NCBI RefSeq assembly: GCF_003590775.1
Contig: NZ_QYUM01000002.1
Location: 372,001-436,000, forward strand
Length of the DNA stretch: 64,000 nucleotides
DNA from: Sphingomonas cavernae
GTDB taxonomy: Bacteria > Pseudomonadota > Alphaproteobacteria > Sphingomonadales > Sphingomonadaceae
Direction of reading: 5' to 3'
The first letter of the stretch is position 1, and the number at the start of each line of letters is the position of its first letter. Below, in pieces: positions 15,874-24,611 of this stretch. Position numbers and translations under genes: made by a program. Under the pieces are notes generated by a model. That model was not told the DNA's origin, made no database searches, and worked only from the letters and a program-made list of their open reading frames with translations.

Positions 15874-16275
15874 CTAGTGACGGAACCTGACGCTAGCCGC
15901 CAGACCGATGACCGTCCGACCCGACGTTGTGCCGAATATGTCGCGCGGTTCCCGGAAATGCGAGATTCCGGGCTTCAAGGTGACCCCCTCGGATAGGGGG
16001 ATACGGTAATAGAATTCGGCACTCTTGCGCGTCGTCACCGGCCGAAGCGCTCGGATACCGTGTTGCGGAGTGGTTTCAAATTGCCAGGGCGAGGGAGCAG
16101 TCGGCTCTACTAACGCGAAAGCGAATGGCGCGAGCGGGTTCTTGCTGGCGGGTGATGCGGGCTCGGTTTGCGAAACCGGTGGGGGAGCGTCCTGTGCGGC
16201 AAATAGCGGACTCACGGCCATTAGGGCCGCTCCCACGGCCAATCCCGTCCCAATTCGGGCTAGAGGCCTATACAT
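15874..16275 (-). CDS. Secreted hypothetical protein with porin-like C-terminal strand
   Basis: The protein has 133 residues. It has a signal peptide (ARIGTGLAVGAALMAVSPLFAAQ), a Pro/Ala/Ser-rich linker, and then the segment SAEFYYRIPLSEGVTLKPGISHF...GRTVIGLAASVRFRH. The pattern YYRIPLSEGVTLKPGI...GLAASVRF resembles the last two beta-strands of OprB-type carbohydrate porins. This could be a small outer-membrane protein or the remnant of a larger porin joined to a signal peptide. It is transcribed away from the HTH gene, with AACTTTATTTT (16396-16406) lying in the shared intergenic region. Confidence 0.6.
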   Translation of the reverse strand: MYRPLARIGTGLAVGAALMAVSPLFAAQDAPPPVSQTEPASPASKNPLAPFAFALVEPTAPSPWQFETTPQHGIRALRPVTTRKSAEFYYRIPLSEGVTLKPGISHFREPRDIFGTTSGRTVIGLAASVRFRH

Positions 16276-16455
16276 GCATCAAAAACGGCCAATTCATCAT
16301 GAAAGTTCCATCGCTATCTGCGTAACCGCGCACCCTTAATTCTGAGATTGTTCTTTTCTATTTAAAGACCAGGCATTGTAGCCGGCTAGCAACATAACTT
16401 TATTTTGAACGACCGGCATTGGCGTCGGCCAGACATAACGCCTCTGTCCTATTCA

Positions 16456-16470
16456 TAACCAAATCGGTTA
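16456..16470. promoter_or_regulatory. Palindromic operator candidate upstream of HTH gene
   Basis: TAACC-AAATC-GGTTA is a perfect 5-bp-arm palindrome ending 12 bases before the chosen ATG at 16482. Its place over the presumed promoter/leader suggests autoregulation by the HTH protein encoded immediately downstream (inference). Confidence 0.45.
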
Positions 16471-16481
16471 CACTGACTACC

Positions 16482-17057
16482 ATGACCGAACCAGACGATG
16501 AAAACCTCCTCCTCTTCACCCCCGTCCCCCTCGCGCGTCGCCATGCGCGCGGGTGGTCGGCCGATGTGCAGATCGCCTTCATCTCCGCCATGTCGCGTTC
16601 GGGGGTCGTAGCGACGGCGGCGCGGAGCGTGGGGCGGACGCCGCGCGGCGCCTATGCGCTTCGCGGGCGACGGGGCGCGGAGGGTTTCGCCGCGGCCTGG
16701 GATCAGGCGATCGCGCTGGGGCTGGAGGCGCTGCGAGACACCGCGATCGAGCATTACCACGATCCGCCATGCGTGCCCGTGATCCGCCGCGGCAGGATCA
16801 TCGGCTGGCGTGTCGAGCAGAACGACTATCTCGCGATCGCCGCGCTCTCGGCATATCGCGCGCAGAAGGTCGGCATCCGCCTGCCGCATGAGAGCCGGAT
16901 GCTCTACCGTGCGCAGGTCGCCGAAGCCGATGCGCTGCTGGGTGGTCCGGCGATCTGGCCCGATCCGGCGTCGGCGTCCGAATCCGGCCACGCTCCCGAC
17001 CCGCCATCCGCCGCGTCCATGGGCGTGCACCGCGCGCCCTCGATCCGCGGGCTCTGA
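16482..17057 (+). CDS. Sphingomonad HTH-like hypothetical DNA-binding protein
   Basis: The 191-residue protein starts at ATG 16482 (MTEPDDEN); the frame is open to 16419 but that part overlaps the palindrome region. Residues about 25-65 (WSADVQIAFISAMSRSGVVATAARSVGRTPRGAYALRGR) read as a helix-turn-helix of the kind that begins phage terminase small subunit-like or regulator proteins. A helical core (FAAAWDQAIALGLEALRDTAIEHY) and a VIRRGRIIGWRVEQND strand pair follow. This family is frequent in sphingomonads but unnamed as far as I know. The C-terminal 35 residues are Pro/Ala-rich and probably disordered. Confidence 0.6.
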   Translation: MTEPDDENLLLFTPVPLARRHARGWSADVQIAFISAMSRSGVVATAARSVGRTPRGAYALRGRRGAEGFAAAWDQAIALGLEALRDTAIEHYHDPPCVPVIRRGRIIGWRVEQNDYLAIAALSAYRAQKVGIRLPHESRMLYRAQVAEADALLGGPAIWPDPASASESGHAPDPPSAASMGVHRAPSIRGL

Positions 17058-17167
17058 CATGCTCGCACGCGCAACTTTATTTCACGATTCAAGGGAAAAC
17101 TGTGAACATAAGCGCGCCGGGACGGTCCTACCCCCGCTGCATCCGACGACGTGTAGCGGAAAAGAGA

Positions 17168-17191
17168 AAAGCCCCGAAACCGGGGCTTTTC
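17168..17191. terminator. Bidirectional hairpin terminator
   Basis: AAAAGCCCCG (17168-17177) and CGGGGCTTTT (17182-17191) form a perfect 10-bp stem with loop AAAC. The A-run on one side and the T-run on the other make it a good intrinsic terminator for both the HTH gene and the convergent 41-residue gene. Confidence 0.85.
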
Positions 17192-17218
17192 AAAGTCGAT
17201 TCAGTAAGCTGGAACGGC

Positions 17219-17344
17219 TCAGCCGCGGCCCATGCCGTCGTCGCCGCCGCCCATCAGCCATTCCCAGAATGACCAGCGCGCGGATTGCTGCTGACGCGGC
17301 GAGCCGACCGGCTGACGGCGCTCGCGAGGATAGATCTTCTTCAT
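17219..17344 (-). CDS. Tiny conserved-looking hypothetical protein
   Basis: A 41-residue ORF runs from ATG 17344 with AGGGG about 7 bases upstream (MKKIYPRERRQPVGSPRQQQ, then SARWSFWEWLMGGGDDGMGRG). It ends just before the bidirectional terminator at 17168-17191, which supports it as a real transcript. The N-terminus is basic and polar, and an aromatic WSFWEWLMGG patch could insert in or lie on a membrane. No family is recognised. Confidence 0.5.
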   Translation of the reverse strand: MKKIYPRERRQPVGSPRQQQSARWSFWEWLMGGGDDGMGRG

Positions 17345-17421
17345 CTTGGCCCCCTGAAATGGGTTCAGCCGCACGCGCGGCCAGGGGCACATTATGACAA
17401 ATAGAAATGGTTTACAAGATA

Positions 17422-19740
17422 TTAACCATCGGCAGCGCGACTGGGCCTGGGACTGAAGATATCCATGAAGCTGAGCCACTCCATCGGGCGGCCGATATGG
17501 TAGCCCTGGCCGATCTCGCACCCCATGGCGCGGAGCATCTGGAGCGTTTCGGCGGTCTCGACGCCCTCGGCCACGACATGCATGCCCAGCGTGTGCGCCA
17601 GCTCTATCGTCGAGCGCATCACCGCCTGATCTTCGGGACTGGAGAGGAGCGACGCAGCGAATCGCTTGTCGACCTTGAGTTCGTTGGCGGGAATGCGGCG
17701 CAGATAGGCGAGCGTCGACATGCCCGTGCCATAGTCGTCGATCGACAATTCGACGCCCATTGCACGCAGTTCCTCGAGCAGCTTGAGCGCGGTCTGCCCT
17801 TCGACCATCGCCGCGGTCTCGGTGATCTCGAGCACCAGCGCCGATGCGGGCAGCCGGTGCTTGCGCAATACGCGCCGGACCATGTCGACCACCTCGCGGG
17901 TCGCGAGCAATTGCGGCGATATGTTGACCGAGATCGCAAAGCCCGGATCATATGCGACCGCCGCGGCCGCGGCGCGCGCGGCGTCGTTGAGCACGAAGGC
18001 GGTCAGCCGGTCGATCCGGCCGTGGCGTTCGGCCATCTCGACAAACTCCGCAGGATCGATCGGCCCGCGCGTCGCGTGCGTCCAGCGCACGAGCGCCTCG
18101 GCGCCCACGATCGCGCCCGTCGCCAGTTCCATCTTGGGCTGATAGGCAACCCAGATATGGCCGGCGTCTATCGCCTGGTCGAGCTCACCGAGCAGCGACA
18201 ATGCCCATTCGCGCGCGCCCGTGGCGGACGGATCGTGGATCTTCCAGCATCCCCCTTCCTCGCTTGCCGCGTGCGCCGCCGCGAGCGCGCTCGCCAGCCG
18301 ATGCGAAAGCGGCATATGGATTTCGCGATCGACGCCGAAGAACACTTCCACATCGAAGCTCTTCTCCGAAACGCGGATCGGATTGCGGAAGATGAGTTGC
18401 AGCGCCTTGAATCGATCGACCACCGAAGCCAGTTCGGCTTCGGGCATCAGCCAGAAGAAATTGCCGTCATCGCCGTGCAGCAGTTGCGCCTGGCCCGCGC
18501 CCATTGCGAGGCGCGACACGATCTGGCCCAGCAGGTCGCGCTCACCATCGGGGGGCAGCGTGCTCACGATATCGGCAAAACGCCGCAAGCGTACCGCGAC
18601 CAGAATATTCGGATCCGACAGCCCTTCGCGGAGCAGCGCATTCACGGTCTTGAGACCCGAAACCGGATTTATCGCACCCTGACTTTGCTTCGCCGCACCG
18701 AAGCGCTGCCAGCCGACGATGATCATCGTCACGATCGCGAGGAACAGCGCGGGCGCGACATCGACGAAGATGCTGAAATGCTCGAGCAGAAGCGGAAAGG
18801 CCAGAAGCGCGGCAATGCCCGCCGCGCCAATTGCCGTCGCGATCCGCCGTCGCCTTCCAAAGACGAACCAGGCCGTTGTACCGACCGCGAACAACCACGG
18901 TGGTATCCAGCCCAGTCCTATGGGCGGTTGCTTCAGCAGAGTCTCGGCGCCAATGGCGATAACGAAGACGCCCGCCACACGCCCTTGCCCAGGCGCGACA
19001 AAGATGTCCTCCAGCAATGCCGAGTTCACGCCAACGATAACGGCCTTGCCCTTGAGCGCGTTGGCCTGAACCTTCCCCGACAGAATATCGGCGGCGCTGA
19101 TATAGGGGACAGAGGAAATGCGATAGGAATAGTCGATGGGAAACTCTTCACCGCGATTGCCATCCACACCAGCAATTGCGGCTTCCATCGAACGGACATC
19201 GTGACTGCCGAATTGCCTCCGATAGGATACGGTTGTCGCGCCGTTCCAGTAGTGGATCCACCGCATCACGCTGACCGTTTCCGCTTTCCCGGCTATTTCG
19301 GGCATCGGCAGGATGGGCACCGACTGGCCGGGTCTGGAATAGTTGTCCAGTCCGCTCGCGACGAAGACTCGTCCGGGATGCCGCGCGACGGCTTCCACGA
19401 ATTTGCGGTCCCCCCCACGCTCCATCGGTTTGAAGTAGAGGTCGAAAAACACGCGATCGGCTCCGGCCGCGAAGAGCCCTTCGGTCAACGACGCCAGCTC
19501 GCGCCGATTCCATTGCCATGGTCCGACCTGCGCAAGCGCCTTGTCGTCGATGCCGACAACCACGACCTTTCCGCTCGTGGGTTGAGCGCGCGCCTTGTCC
19601 CGCAGGTTGCGCAGCGCCAGATCGAACGGCTGGCCGAACTCTACCAGGCCGAACAGCAGCGACAACAGCACAAGCCAGCCCAGCAGCTTTCGCTTGCTGC
19701 CGGACGCTTGTGAGTTGCGGCGGATCCGTGAACGGCGCAT
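17422..19740 (-). CDS. CHASE2-degenerate GGDEF-EAL c-di-GMP phosphodiesterase
   Basis: The 772-residue protein starts at ATG 19740 (MRRSRIRRNSQ); the longer frame to 19890 is not supported. An N-terminal helix (about 20-37) anchors a periplasmic CHASE2 sensor domain (about 45-270, VVVVGIDDKALAQVGPWQWNR...). Two or three further helices follow (about 280-345). The GGDEF-like domain (about 360-490) lacks the signature: HGDDGNFFW stands where GGDEF should be, so cyclase activity is not expected. The EAL domain is intact: AEALVRW, VNISPQLL, LEITETA, DDYGTGMSTL, KVDKRF and EGVET. The likely role is membrane-tethered c-di-GMP hydrolysis controlled by an extracytoplasmic signal. Confidence 0.9.
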   Translation of the reverse strand: MRRSRIRRNSQASGSKRKLLGWLVLLSLLFGLVEFGQPFDLALRNLRDKARAQPTSGKVVVVGIDDKALAQVGPWQWNRRELASLTEGLFAAGADRVFFDLYFKPMERGGDRKFVEAVARHPGRVFVASGLDNYSRPGQSVPILPMPEIAGKAETVSVMRWIHYWNGATTVSYRRQFGSHDVRSMEAAIAGVDGNRGEEFPIDYSYRISSVPYISAADILSGKVQANALKGKAVIVGVNSALLEDIFVAPGQGRVAGVFVIAIGAETLLKQPPIGLGWIPPWLFAVGTTAWFVFGRRRRIATAIGAAGIAALLAFPLLLEHFSIFVDVAPALFLAIVTMIIVGWQRFGAAKQSQGAINPVSGLKTVNALLREGLSDPNILVAVRLRRFADIVSTLPPDGERDLLGQIVSRLAMGAGQAQLLHGDDGNFFWLMPEAELASVVDRFKALQLIFRNPIRVSEKSFDVEVFFGVDREIHMPLSHRLASALAAAHAASEEGGCWKIHDPSATGAREWALSLLGELDQAIDAGHIWVAYQPKMELATGAIVGAEALVRWTHATRGPIDPAEFVEMAERHGRIDRLTAFVLNDAARAAAAAVAYDPGFAISVNISPQLLATREVVDMVRRVLRKHRLPASALVLEITETAAMVEGQTALKLLEELRAMGVELSIDDYGTGMSTLAYLRRIPANELKVDKRFAASLLSSPEDQAVMRSTIELAHTLGMHVVAEGVETAETLQMLRAMGCEIGQGYHIGRPMEWLSFMDIFSPRPSRAADG

Positions 19741-19928
19741 TGGTAAATCCTCGATCAGCCGCGTTTTACGCGGTGAATGGTTACCGAAGTGCAAAGGTAA
19801 TCCGCGCATCACCACCGCGCGACCGGCGCTGCAGGGAACTGATCGTGTGAATCCCCGCCCGCCCCCTTGACGCCGTCGCGCGTACGCCATAGATGAGCCG
19901 CCTTCGCGCCGCCCAAGGTCGGCGTACA

Positions 19929-20003
19929 GGCCCCTTCGTCTAGCGGTCAGGACGCGGCCCTCTCACGGCTGAAACACGGGTTCGATTCCCGTAGGGGTCA
20001 CCA
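19929..20003 (+). tRNA. tRNA-Glu (CTC)
   Basis: A 75-nt cloverleaf: acceptor GGCCCCT pairs with AGGGGTC (one G-U pair), the D-arm contains TCTAGCGGTCAGGA, the anticodon stem CGGCC/GGCTG holds loop CTCTCAC with anticodon CTC, and the T-arm ACGGG-TTCGATT-CCCGT is perfect. Discriminator A and CCA are encoded. It decodes GAG. Its 3' end (19989-20003) is the integration site of the island that follows; the integration keeps the tRNA intact. A short hairpin (20006-20022) follows. Confidence 0.95.
19989..20003 (+). repeat. attL: left 15-bp direct repeat of genomic island
   Basis: CCGTAGGGGTCACCA at the tRNA-Glu 3' end recurs perfectly at 44987-45001. Together with the integrase 165 bases downstream this defines the left attachment site. 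Confidence 0.85.
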
Positions 20004-20167
20004 CCACCCTCTCCCAGAGGGTGCCATGACATGTCATAAGCGGCTGTTTTCCGCGCCTTTTATGTGGTATGATCGTTCCGATCGGACTGACCAGATACCA
20101 CCACATACCAGCATGATGATGGTATTTTTGATGGCAGCGCGCCGATCATCCGATCGGAGATACCATC

Positions 20168-21418
20168 ATGGTTTCCACGACTAGGCCCAGGTCAGGATTA
20201 TCAGTCGTCGCGATCAGGGCGGCGAAGGGGCGCGACAAGCCCTACAAGCTCACCGATCGTGATGGCCTCTATCTGTTGGTGACGCCCTCGGGTGGGCGCT
20301 ATTGGCGGATGAACTATCGCCATTTCGGAAAGCAGAAGACCTTGGCCTTCGGAGTCTGGCCCGATACCGGTCTCGCCGAGGCGCGCGAGCAGTGCGACGC
20401 GGCTCGCAAGGTGCTGGCGCGCGGCGACGATCCGGCCGAACGAATCAAGCTCGAGCGCATTGCCGCTTCAGTCGCTGCCTCCAACAGCTTCAAGGCGGTT
20501 GCCGATGAATGGCTGGGCAAGGTCGAGCGCGAAGGTCGTTCAGCCGCGACAATGAAGAAGCTGCGCTGGCTGCTTGAGTACATCAACACATCGATCGGCA
20601 AGCGCCCCATCGCCTCGATCTCGGCACAGGAGCTGCTGATCATGCTCCGCAAGATGGAGGGCAAGGAGCGGTACGAGACCGCCAAGCGGCTGCGTAGTAC
20701 CTGCTCGCAGATATTCCGCTATGCGATCGCCACCGCGCGCGCCGAACGTGACGTCGCCGCCGATCTGCGTGGCGCGCTGATCGCGCCCAAGCCTGTTCAT
20801 CGACCGTCGATCACGCAGCCGGGGAAGGTGGGCGCGCTGCTCAGGGCAATCGAGGGGTTCGAGGGCTACGCCAACACGAGGGCCGCGCTGCAGTTGCTCG
20901 CCCATGTCTTCGTGCGGCCGGGGGAACTGCGGTTTGCCGAATGGACCGATTTCGACCTGGACAAGGCGATCTGGACTGTCCCCGCGCACAAGACCAAGAT
21001 GCGGCGTCCCCATAGCATCCCCCTTTCCTCTCAGGCACTCGCGGTCATCGGATCGATCGAGCATGATGCGGATTACAGCCGCTTCCTGTTCCCTTCACTG
21101 CGCTCGATCGAGCGCCCCATGTCGGAGAACACGATCAACGCGGCGCTCAGGCGCATGGGCTATGCGCAGGACGAAATGACAGGGCACGGCTTTCGCGCGA
21201 TGGCGGCGACGCTGCTCAACGAGATGGGGCTTTGGCATTCCGACGCGATCGAGCGCCAGTTGGCGCACTGTGACAACAATGCGGTGCGCCGCGCCTATGC
21301 GCGCGGCGAATATTGGGACGAGCGCGTCCGCATGATGCAACACTGGTCGGATCACCTCGATTTCCTGCGCGGCGGAGCGACGATAATCGAAGGGAAATTT
21401 CCGAAGGTGCAGAGCTGA
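20168..21418 (+). CDS. int: Tyrosine recombinase / P4-type phage integrase
   Basis: The protein has 416 residues. The N-terminal DUF4102 arm-binding domain is recognisable (KGRDKPYKLTDRDGLYLLVTP and LAFGVWPDTGLAEAREQ), followed by a SAM-like core-binding domain (about 100-190) and the catalytic domain. Catalytic residues seen: Arg in VRPGELRFAEW, the K/H region THKTKMRRPHSIPLS-like strand, the HxxR box in GHGFRAMAATLL, a His in QLAHCDNN and the nucleophile Tyr in RRAYARGEYWDER. It reads away from tRNA-Glu with attL just upstream, the usual arrangement for P4-type integrases. It drives insertion and excision of the island. Confidence 0.95.
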   Translation: MVSTTRPRSGLSVVAIRAAKGRDKPYKLTDRDGLYLLVTPSGGRYWRMNYRHFGKQKTLAFGVWPDTGLAEAREQCDAARKVLARGDDPAERIKLERIAASVAASNSFKAVADEWLGKVEREGRSAATMKKLRWLLEYINTSIGKRPIASISAQELLIMLRKMEGKERYETAKRLRSTCSQIFRYAIATARAERDVAADLRGALIAPKPVHRPSITQPGKVGALLRAIEGFEGYANTRAALQLLAHVFVRPGELRFAEWTDFDLDKAIWTVPAHKTKMRRPHSIPLSSQALAVIGSIEHDADYSRFLFPSLRSIERPMSENTINAALRRMGYAQDEMTGHGFRAMAATLLNEMGLWHSDAIERQLAHCDNNAVRRAYARGEYWDERVRMMQHWSDHLDFLRGGATIIEGKFPKVQS

Positions 21419-21546
21419 TGAATGTGCCGGAGCGTATCGCCCGGCCCTCGCCCGGGCCCCGGGTCGTTGGAGCGGGCGAGAGCCGGGCGTCCCCTTTGGA
21501 AAAAGCGGACGATATTCTTCAAGCGCAAGTTGAACGATGCAGCAAG

Positions 21547-21759
21547 TCAAACATGGCTGCGATCATCGACCTGGTAGAACATCGGGTTCTTCATCCATTC
21601 GTTGACTGCGGACTCGCGCCAGCCCGCGCAGCGCGTGCTGATCGCGATCTGTCTGGGAAAGCTCCCGCACTGGATCTTGCGGTAGAGCGTGGATCGCGAC
21701 AGGCCGGTGCGGTCAAGCACGGTATTGAGACGAAGGATACGGTCAGGGGCGTCGGTCAT
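21547..21759 (-). CDS. AlpA-family excisionase/transcriptional regulator
   Basis: The 70-residue protein starts at ATG 21759 (MTDAPDRILRLN); an aaagga RBS lies upstream, and an ATG one codon earlier is possible. The MerR-like helix-turn-helix reads VLDRTGLSRSTLYRKIQCGSFPRQIAIS, then a wing and RESAVNEWM, as in phage AlpA proteins (PF05930). AlpA proteins activate the integrase or serve as excision factor. It is convergent with the integrase gene, 128 bases away, which fits joint control of island excision. Confidence 0.85.
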   Translation of the reverse strand: MTDAPDRILRLNTVLDRTGLSRSTLYRKIQCGSFPRQIAISTRCAGWRESAVNEWMKNPMFYQVDDRSHV

Positions 21760-22280
21760 CATGACATCCTTTTGAGCTACGTGCGTTGTCGTGCTCCCCT
21801 GCGGCATATTGAGACAAAGCTCTTGAAAAGGCGCAAGAGTGCCAAAAACAGTGCCTGCCGCGAATGTCGTTCGCTGTCGTCCAATGGCGTCCCCTGTCGT
21901 TCAAATGCGTCGAGAAAAAAATTTCGACTGCGGCGACCCACATTGTCCGTGGGGCCATTTCCGATCGCAGGATCGGCAATTCAGGGCAGGCGCAACGTCC
22001 ACAACGGCGATTCGCCGTACTCTGCAACGGCTCGGCGGGCGTCGCACATCCTGGTCCCGCAGCGCCGCACCGCAAGCCGCGCTGCGCGCGGCTCCTCCAC
22101 TCCGTTCCGGCCCAGCGAGCCCACCCCATTGCGCAAGCGCAATGGGGACCCCGGGGGGTGCGGTGCAGCGCTTTTGCGGGACCGGGCTGGGCTTCCGTTG
22201 CCCGCCGATCCGAGAACCCTCAGGCAGGTTCCTGTGATTGCCCTTGCCAAGTGCCGGGGATTGCCGGAAGAATCCTGTTG
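21760..22280. other. Gene-free leader of the island cargo with perfect hairpin
   Basis: These 521 bases between the divergent AlpA and MNT-HEPN genes hold no convincing ORF. An inverted repeat CTCTTG...CAAGAG lies at about 21821-21840. A perfect 11-bp-stem palindrome, CCCCATTGCGC-AA-GCGCAATGGGG, lies at 22124-22147 beside a C/G-run region. Likely contents are divergent promoters and a protein-binding or transfer/replication element. Confidence 0.6.
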
Positions 22281-23195
22281 ATGCGGACCGGGATCGATCA
22301 CCTTCCTCCAGCAAAGCAGCGCGAGCTTGAGCGCGTCGTGGAAATCCTGTTCGAGGAGTTTCGCGAAGCGACCGAGCATGCGACCGGCAAGCGCAAGGCG
22401 GGGCGCATCCTCAAGATCATTCTGTTCGGCTCCTATGCGCGAAACGACTGGGTCGATGCGCCGCTTTCAGCCAATCAGTACAAGTCCGATTATGACCTGC
22501 TCGTCATCGTCAGCCAGAAGGAGCTAGCGGACAGGGCAGCATACTGGGCCAAGGCCGAGGAACGGCTGATACGCGCCTACACGATCGAGAAATCGCTCAA
22601 GACCCCGGTCAACTTCATTGTCCATTCGCTCCGCGAGGTGAATGACGGGCTCGCGCATGGCCGTGTGTTCTTCATGGAGGTCGCGAAGGAAGGCATCGCG
22701 CTTTACGAGGCCGATGAGAGCGAGTTGCACCACCCCAAGCCCAAAACGCCAGAACAGGCGTTGGTGGCGGCTAAGGAGTATTTCGACGAGGGCATGCCGA
22801 GTGCACTCGCCTTCTTCCGAAGCTTCAAGCATGCTCTTGAAGACGGCTTCTACAAGAATGCAGCATTCCAGCTGCATCAGGCGGCTGAGCAGCTTTATCA
22901 CACGCTGCTGCTCACCATGACCTTCTACACGCCCTATAACCATAACATCGCGTTCCTCCGCTCGCAGGCCGAACGGCTCGACCGCCGACTCCTCGATATT
23001 TGGCCAGAGACCGCGCGCCAGGAACGCGCAATGTTTCAGAAGCTCAAAGAGGCGTACGTTAAAGCGCGTTATTCGAAGCACTATCGTATAAGCGAAGAAG
23101 AGCTAGCTTGGCTTGGCGAACGCGTCGAAGCGCTCGGCCAAGTCATTCACCAGATTTGCTCCGAACGCATGGCTGAGTTGGAGAAGTCCGTTTAG
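22281..23195 (+). CDS. Nucleotidyltransferase (MNT)-HEPN fusion protein
   Basis: The 304-residue protein starts at ATG 22281; the frame is open upstream but the extension is repeat-rich and non-coding in style. Residues about 45-110 are a minimal nucleotidyltransferase: LFGSYARNDW followed by YKSDYDLLVIV, giving G-S and D-x-D metal-binding motifs. The C-terminal part (about 165-300) is a HEPN helical domain (GFYKNAAFQLHQAAEQLYHTLLL, then EAYVKARYSKHYRIS with an R-x3-H motif). Separate HEPN and MNT proteins form type VII toxin-antitoxin pairs, where MNT modifies and silences the HEPN RNase; here both are in one chain. It is island cargo, probably defence or stability related (inference). Confidence 0.8.
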   Translation: MRTGIDHLPPAKQRELERVVEILFEEFREATEHATGKRKAGRILKIILFGSYARNDWVDAPLSANQYKSDYDLLVIVSQKELADRAAYWAKAEERLIRAYTIEKSLKTPVNFIVHSLREVNDGLAHGRVFFMEVAKEGIALYEADESELHHPKPKTPEQALVAAKEYFDEGMPSALAFFRSFKHALEDGFYKNAAFQLHQAAEQLYHTLLLTMTFYTPYNHNIAFLRSQAERLDRRLLDIWPETARQERAMFQKLKEAYVKARYSKHYRISEEELAWLGERVEALGQVIHQICSERMAELEKSV

Positions 23196-23472
23196 GGCCA
23201 CCAGCGCACTGCCAGCGCTGTATTCAATTCCAGTCACCAGATTGCGTCTCGGTCGTCTATGGCTCAGCACGACCGCCGATCGCTCACGTGAGACGGACGA
23301 TACTCCCGCTGCGGTCAGGTTGCAGAAGCCTCCCTGAGCACCGCCCCTATCATCACAGCGAGATACTGGCTCAAATTCTTCCACGATGCCGGTGCGACGG
23401 CATCGTTGCCGTGCTTGCAGAAATGTTGCCGGCATGCTTCATCGAAACAAAAGACATAATCTTGGGGGCGGC

Positions 23473-24576
23473 ATGAATTCGACGATTAACAACTTGAACG
23501 CATCCATCGATAGTACAGTCTCCCATGGAACAGTGCTTGCCTCACCGCATATTGTTGCCGCTTTCATTGCACTTTCTGGAGTTTTGGTTGGTTTAGTCGC
23601 CCGCGACATTGTCATGGCAATCTATCTCGCCAGCAGAAAGAGAGCGGACGAGGTTGCTGACAAGAAGGAGGCGGACAAGCGGGCACACAAAGATTTGGTG
23701 CGTCTCTATGCCGATCCATTAAAAGATGCGGTCACGAGCTTGAAGCACCGACTGCATGAAATCGTCGAAAAGAAGCAGTCTCGGTATCTTCGCTCAGATG
23801 CACCGAACATCCCGTTCCTTGAATATAAGCGCATCAGCACGCTCTACAGAATTGCTGCCCTTCTTGGCTGGATCCGCGCCATCCGGCGGGAGCGAAGCTA
23901 TCTCGATCCGGACCAAGCTTCTGCGTCAAGCGAGATGCAGGCAATCGCCGAACTCGAGGGCGCTCTGGCGGATGGAACGCATGTCGAGCTTCAACGGCTC
24001 GAAGAGCTGCTTGGCCTGTGGCGCGTGCACTCTATGGACGAGGCGGTAAAAAGCGTCGCGGCCAATCTCGTTGATGGTGAACGCGCGGAATATCTAGCGG
24101 GAAAGGGCGTGTTGGGTGCCCGAGATTTGACGGATGCCGATCAGGTCGAACTTGCCGAACGCTGCGCTGCTATCGTCCGGCAGAAAGCAAGCGTTGATAT
24201 CCCCAAGGCGCTCGTAAAGGCAACGGCCGGTGAGGCAGCAGTGATCTTTGGGATCAAGGAGGCTTATATTTACAGGGACTGGCAGGCCGCCATTGGGGAT
24301 CTCATGCTGCTGGAGGATAAGACGGCCGCCCGCCATTTCTCGGTTCTCGGTTTCGGGGCATTCGAAAATATGTTTCTCGAAGCAGCGACACAGGTGGACG
24401 AGGCAAGCGGACGATGGTTCGGCCGTCTCCAAGCTCTCGTCCATGATCTGGACATGGCGCACGAGGGTATGTTTGACGCAAGGCGGGAACAGATCCGAAA
24501 GCTGTATCAGTGTTGCGCCAAGCTGGAGAGTGCCTTGGTAGAACGATTATCGCGGGGCGATCAAGCCAAACCGTAG
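23473..24576 (+). CDS. Membrane-anchored hypothetical protein
   Basis: The 367-residue protein starts at ATG 23473, with a G-rich ggggg 5-10 bases upstream. One membrane helix is near the N-terminus (about 27-52, VAAFIALSGVLVGLVARDIVMAIYL), followed by a basic/acidic coiled segment (ASRKRADEVADKKEADKRAH) and a long, mostly helical soluble domain without cysteine pairs or known motifs. I do not recognise the family. It stands between two HEPN-domain genes inside the island and converges on the ApeA-like gene 35 bases away, so a role in a defence module is possible but unproven. Confidence 0.7.
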   Translation: MNSTINNLNASIDSTVSHGTVLASPHIVAAFIALSGVLVGLVARDIVMAIYLASRKRADEVADKKEADKRAHKDLVRLYADPLKDAVTSLKHRLHEIVEKKQSRYLRSDAPNIPFLEYKRISTLYRIAALLGWIRAIRRERSYLDPDQASASSEMQAIAELEGALADGTHVELQRLEELLGLWRVHSMDEAVKSVAANLVDGERAEYLAGKGVLGARDLTDADQVELAERCAAIVRQKASVDIPKALVKATAGEAAVIFGIKEAYIYRDWQAAIGDLMLLEDKTAARHFSVLGFGAFENMFLEAATQVDEASGRWFGRLQALVHDLDMAHEGMFDARREQIRKLYQCCAKLESALVERLSRGDQAKP

Positions 24577-24611
24577 GGGTCGCAGCGCGTGCAATTGACG
24601 TCGTGGGATTG

